From Tildeniella torsiva UHER 1998/13D (GTDB taxonomy: Bacteria > Cyanobacteriota > Cyanobacteriia > Phormidesmidales > Phormidesmidaceae): a stretch of 64,000 nt of DNA. How positions within the stretch are numbered: position 1 is the first letter of the stretch; each line of letters starts with the position of its first letter. Below are positions 63,078 through 64,000 of this stretch, one piece after another. A program made the position numbers and the translations under genes. The notes beneath the pieces were generated by a model. That model did not search any database, was not told the DNA's origin, and saw only the letters and a program-made list of their open reading frames with translations. The stretch is from assembly GCA_019358835.1 (NCBI GenBank), contig JAHHIH010000003.1, positions 248,001-312,000 of the forward strand, read 5' to 3'.

Positions 63078-64000
63078 GTACCGGGTGGGGGGTAGCCTCG
63101 CCGCCGATGACCCAACCTATATCGAGCGCGAGGCCGATCGCACCCTCTACCGATCGCTAATCCAGGGCGAGCTGTGCTACGTGCTCACCTCGCGGCAGAT
63201 GGGCAAGTCGAGTCTGCGGCTGCGTACCCGCCAGCGGCTAGAGACCGAGGGCATGGGGCGCTGCGCTGCGATCGACCTCACCCGCATTGGCAGTCAGCAG
63301 ATTACCCCCGAGCAGTGGTACCTGGGTCTGGCCTTTGACCTGCGGCGCAAGTTTGGTCTGCCCGACGGGGTTGATTTGCCGACCTGGTGGCAGGGGCTAG
63401 GGCCGCTGCCGCCCGCGCAAAAACTGAGCTACTGGATCGAAACCGTGCTACTCGTCACCCAGCCCGACCAGCCGCTGTTCATTTTTTTAGACGAAATCGA
63501 CAGCGTGAAGGGGCTGAGCTTTGGGGTAGGGGATTTTTTTGGGCTGGTGCGCTTTTGCTACAACCAGCGGGCCGAGAACCCCGCCTACCGCCGCCTCAAC
63601 TGGGCCATATTTGGGGTGGCCACCCCCCACGACCTGGTGACGGAGGCGCACCAAACGCCGTTCAACATTGGCCGGGCGATTTCCCTAGCGGGCTTTACGC
63701 CGAATGAGGCCTCTCCCCTAGCGGCGGGGCTGGTGGGTCTGGCGGAGCGACCCGAGCAGGTGCTGGCTGCGGTGCTGCACTGGACTGGGGGACAGCCCTT
63801 TTTGACCCAAAAGCTCTGCGATTTGATTCAGACGGCCCATCGGAACAAGCCCCTCGCAGCGGGGACCGAGGGGAATCGGGTGGAAGCGTTGGTGCGATCG
63901 CGCCTGATCCACCACTGGGAAGCCCAGGATGACCCCGAACACCTGCGCACCATTCGCGATCGCCTAGTCGCTAACGAGCTGCGATCGGGTCGCTTGCTCA
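63070..64000 (+). CDS. AAA-like domain protein, 3' end outside the window
   Basis: About 310 codons are visible, open to the window edge. ATG 63070 overlaps the upstream stop by eight bases. The protein starts MVEYRVGGSLAADDPTYIER, then YVLTSRQMGKSSLRLRTRQR (P-loop), FIFLDEIDSVKGL (Walker B), AIFGVATPHDLV and LHWTGGQPFLTQKLCDLI. This is the AAA_35 module that often precedes WD40 or TIR-like regions in cyanobacteria; the C-terminal domain lies beyond the window. Coupling to the previous ATPase suggests the two work together. Confidence 0.88.
   Translation, partial: MVEYRVGGSLAADDPTYIEREADRTLYRSLIQGELCYVLTSRQMGKSSLRLRTRQRLETEGMGRCAAIDLTRIGSQQITPEQWYLGLAFDLRRKFGLPDGVDLPTWWQGLGPLPPAQKLSYWIETVLLVTQPDQPLFIFLDEIDSVKGLSFGVGDFFGLVRFCYNQRAENPAYRRLNWAIFGVATPHDLVTEAHQTPFNIGRAISLAGFTPNEASPLAAGLVGLAERPEQVLAAVLHWTGGQPFLTQKLCDLIQTAHRNKPLAAGTEGNRVEALVRSRLIHHWEAQDDPEHLRTIRDRLVANELRSGRLL

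Overview
The window is chromosomal DNA of a cyanobacterium. The evidence is the abundant HIP1 octamer GCGATCGC, a pentapeptide-repeat protein, Rcp-type receivers, an ethylene-receptor-like sensor, Uma2 and AAA-like/vMAP-type proteins, a Ycf41-like single-stranded DNA-binding protein, an AHBP-style nucleotidyltransferase/phosphomannomutase fusion and heptameric C-rich tandem repeats. Gene style suggests a filamentous Leptolyngbya/Nodosilinea-like organism; that genus-level guess is inference. Most of the window is GC-rich. Two stretches are clearly AT-rich and HIP1-poor: about 1.3-11.7 kb and 54.5-57.2 kb.

Layout. 1-0.7 kb: the start of an unidentified minus-strand gene and a pentapeptide-repeat protein. 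2.1-17.6 kb: an exopolysaccharide cluster, all on the plus strand, with a GT4 glycosyltransferase, a Wzy-like polymerase, two tandem GT-A paralogues, a Wzx-like flippase, a frame-broken serine-acetyltransferase-like gene, a GT2, a phytanoyl-CoA-dioxygenase-like enzyme, an aldo/keto reductase, a GH74-like beta-propeller hydrolase, a Wza-like export protein and a Wzc-like copolymerase/BY-kinase. 17.8-19.4 kb: a stand-alone SagB/ThcOx oxidoreductase. 19.4-26.0 kb: a tightly overlapping signalling operon (multi-PAS histidine kinase, Rcp-like receiver, receiver-PAS-GGDEF-EAL). 26.0-39.0 kb: housekeeping and envelope genes, including gcvT-gcvH, two large single-pass repeat proteins, an ethylene-receptor-like diguanylate cyclase, an OmpR regulator, a TrmH/SpoU methyltransferase, a class-A-beta-lactamase-fold protein, an SH3 lipoprotein and a methyltransferase. 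39.4-42.4 kb: the sugar nucleotidyltransferase fusion and ssb. 42.7-43.3 kb: a short chlorite-dismutase-family protein.

The most interesting locus is 43.4-52.1 kb. A 56-residue peptide with a double-glycine leader is encoded divergently from a peptide-export operon: a double cyclic-nucleotide-binding-fold protein, a short HlyD-like adaptor, a C39-peptidase ABC transporter, a DM13 lipoprotein and a second ABC transporter. This is the NHLM-type two-ABC export layout. The predicted mature peptide is a charged, cysteine-free sequence made mostly of two near-identical 11-residue units, and no modification enzyme is adjacent. Both ABC genes carry in-frame stretches of the same repeats found between genes.

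52.4-54.3 kb: a GAF histidine kinase and its NarL/LuxR-type regulator. 54.36-56.9 kb: a GC-rich gene fragment abutting an AT-rich insert with a class-A-fold serine hydrolase and an anchored IMS-like protein. 57.4-64.0 kb: Uma2, a secreted unknown protein, a DsbA-like protein, a HisKA-only protein, a small membrane protein and two overlapping AAA-like ATPases, the second cut by the window edge. No rRNA, tRNA, CRISPR array or intact transposase was recognised.
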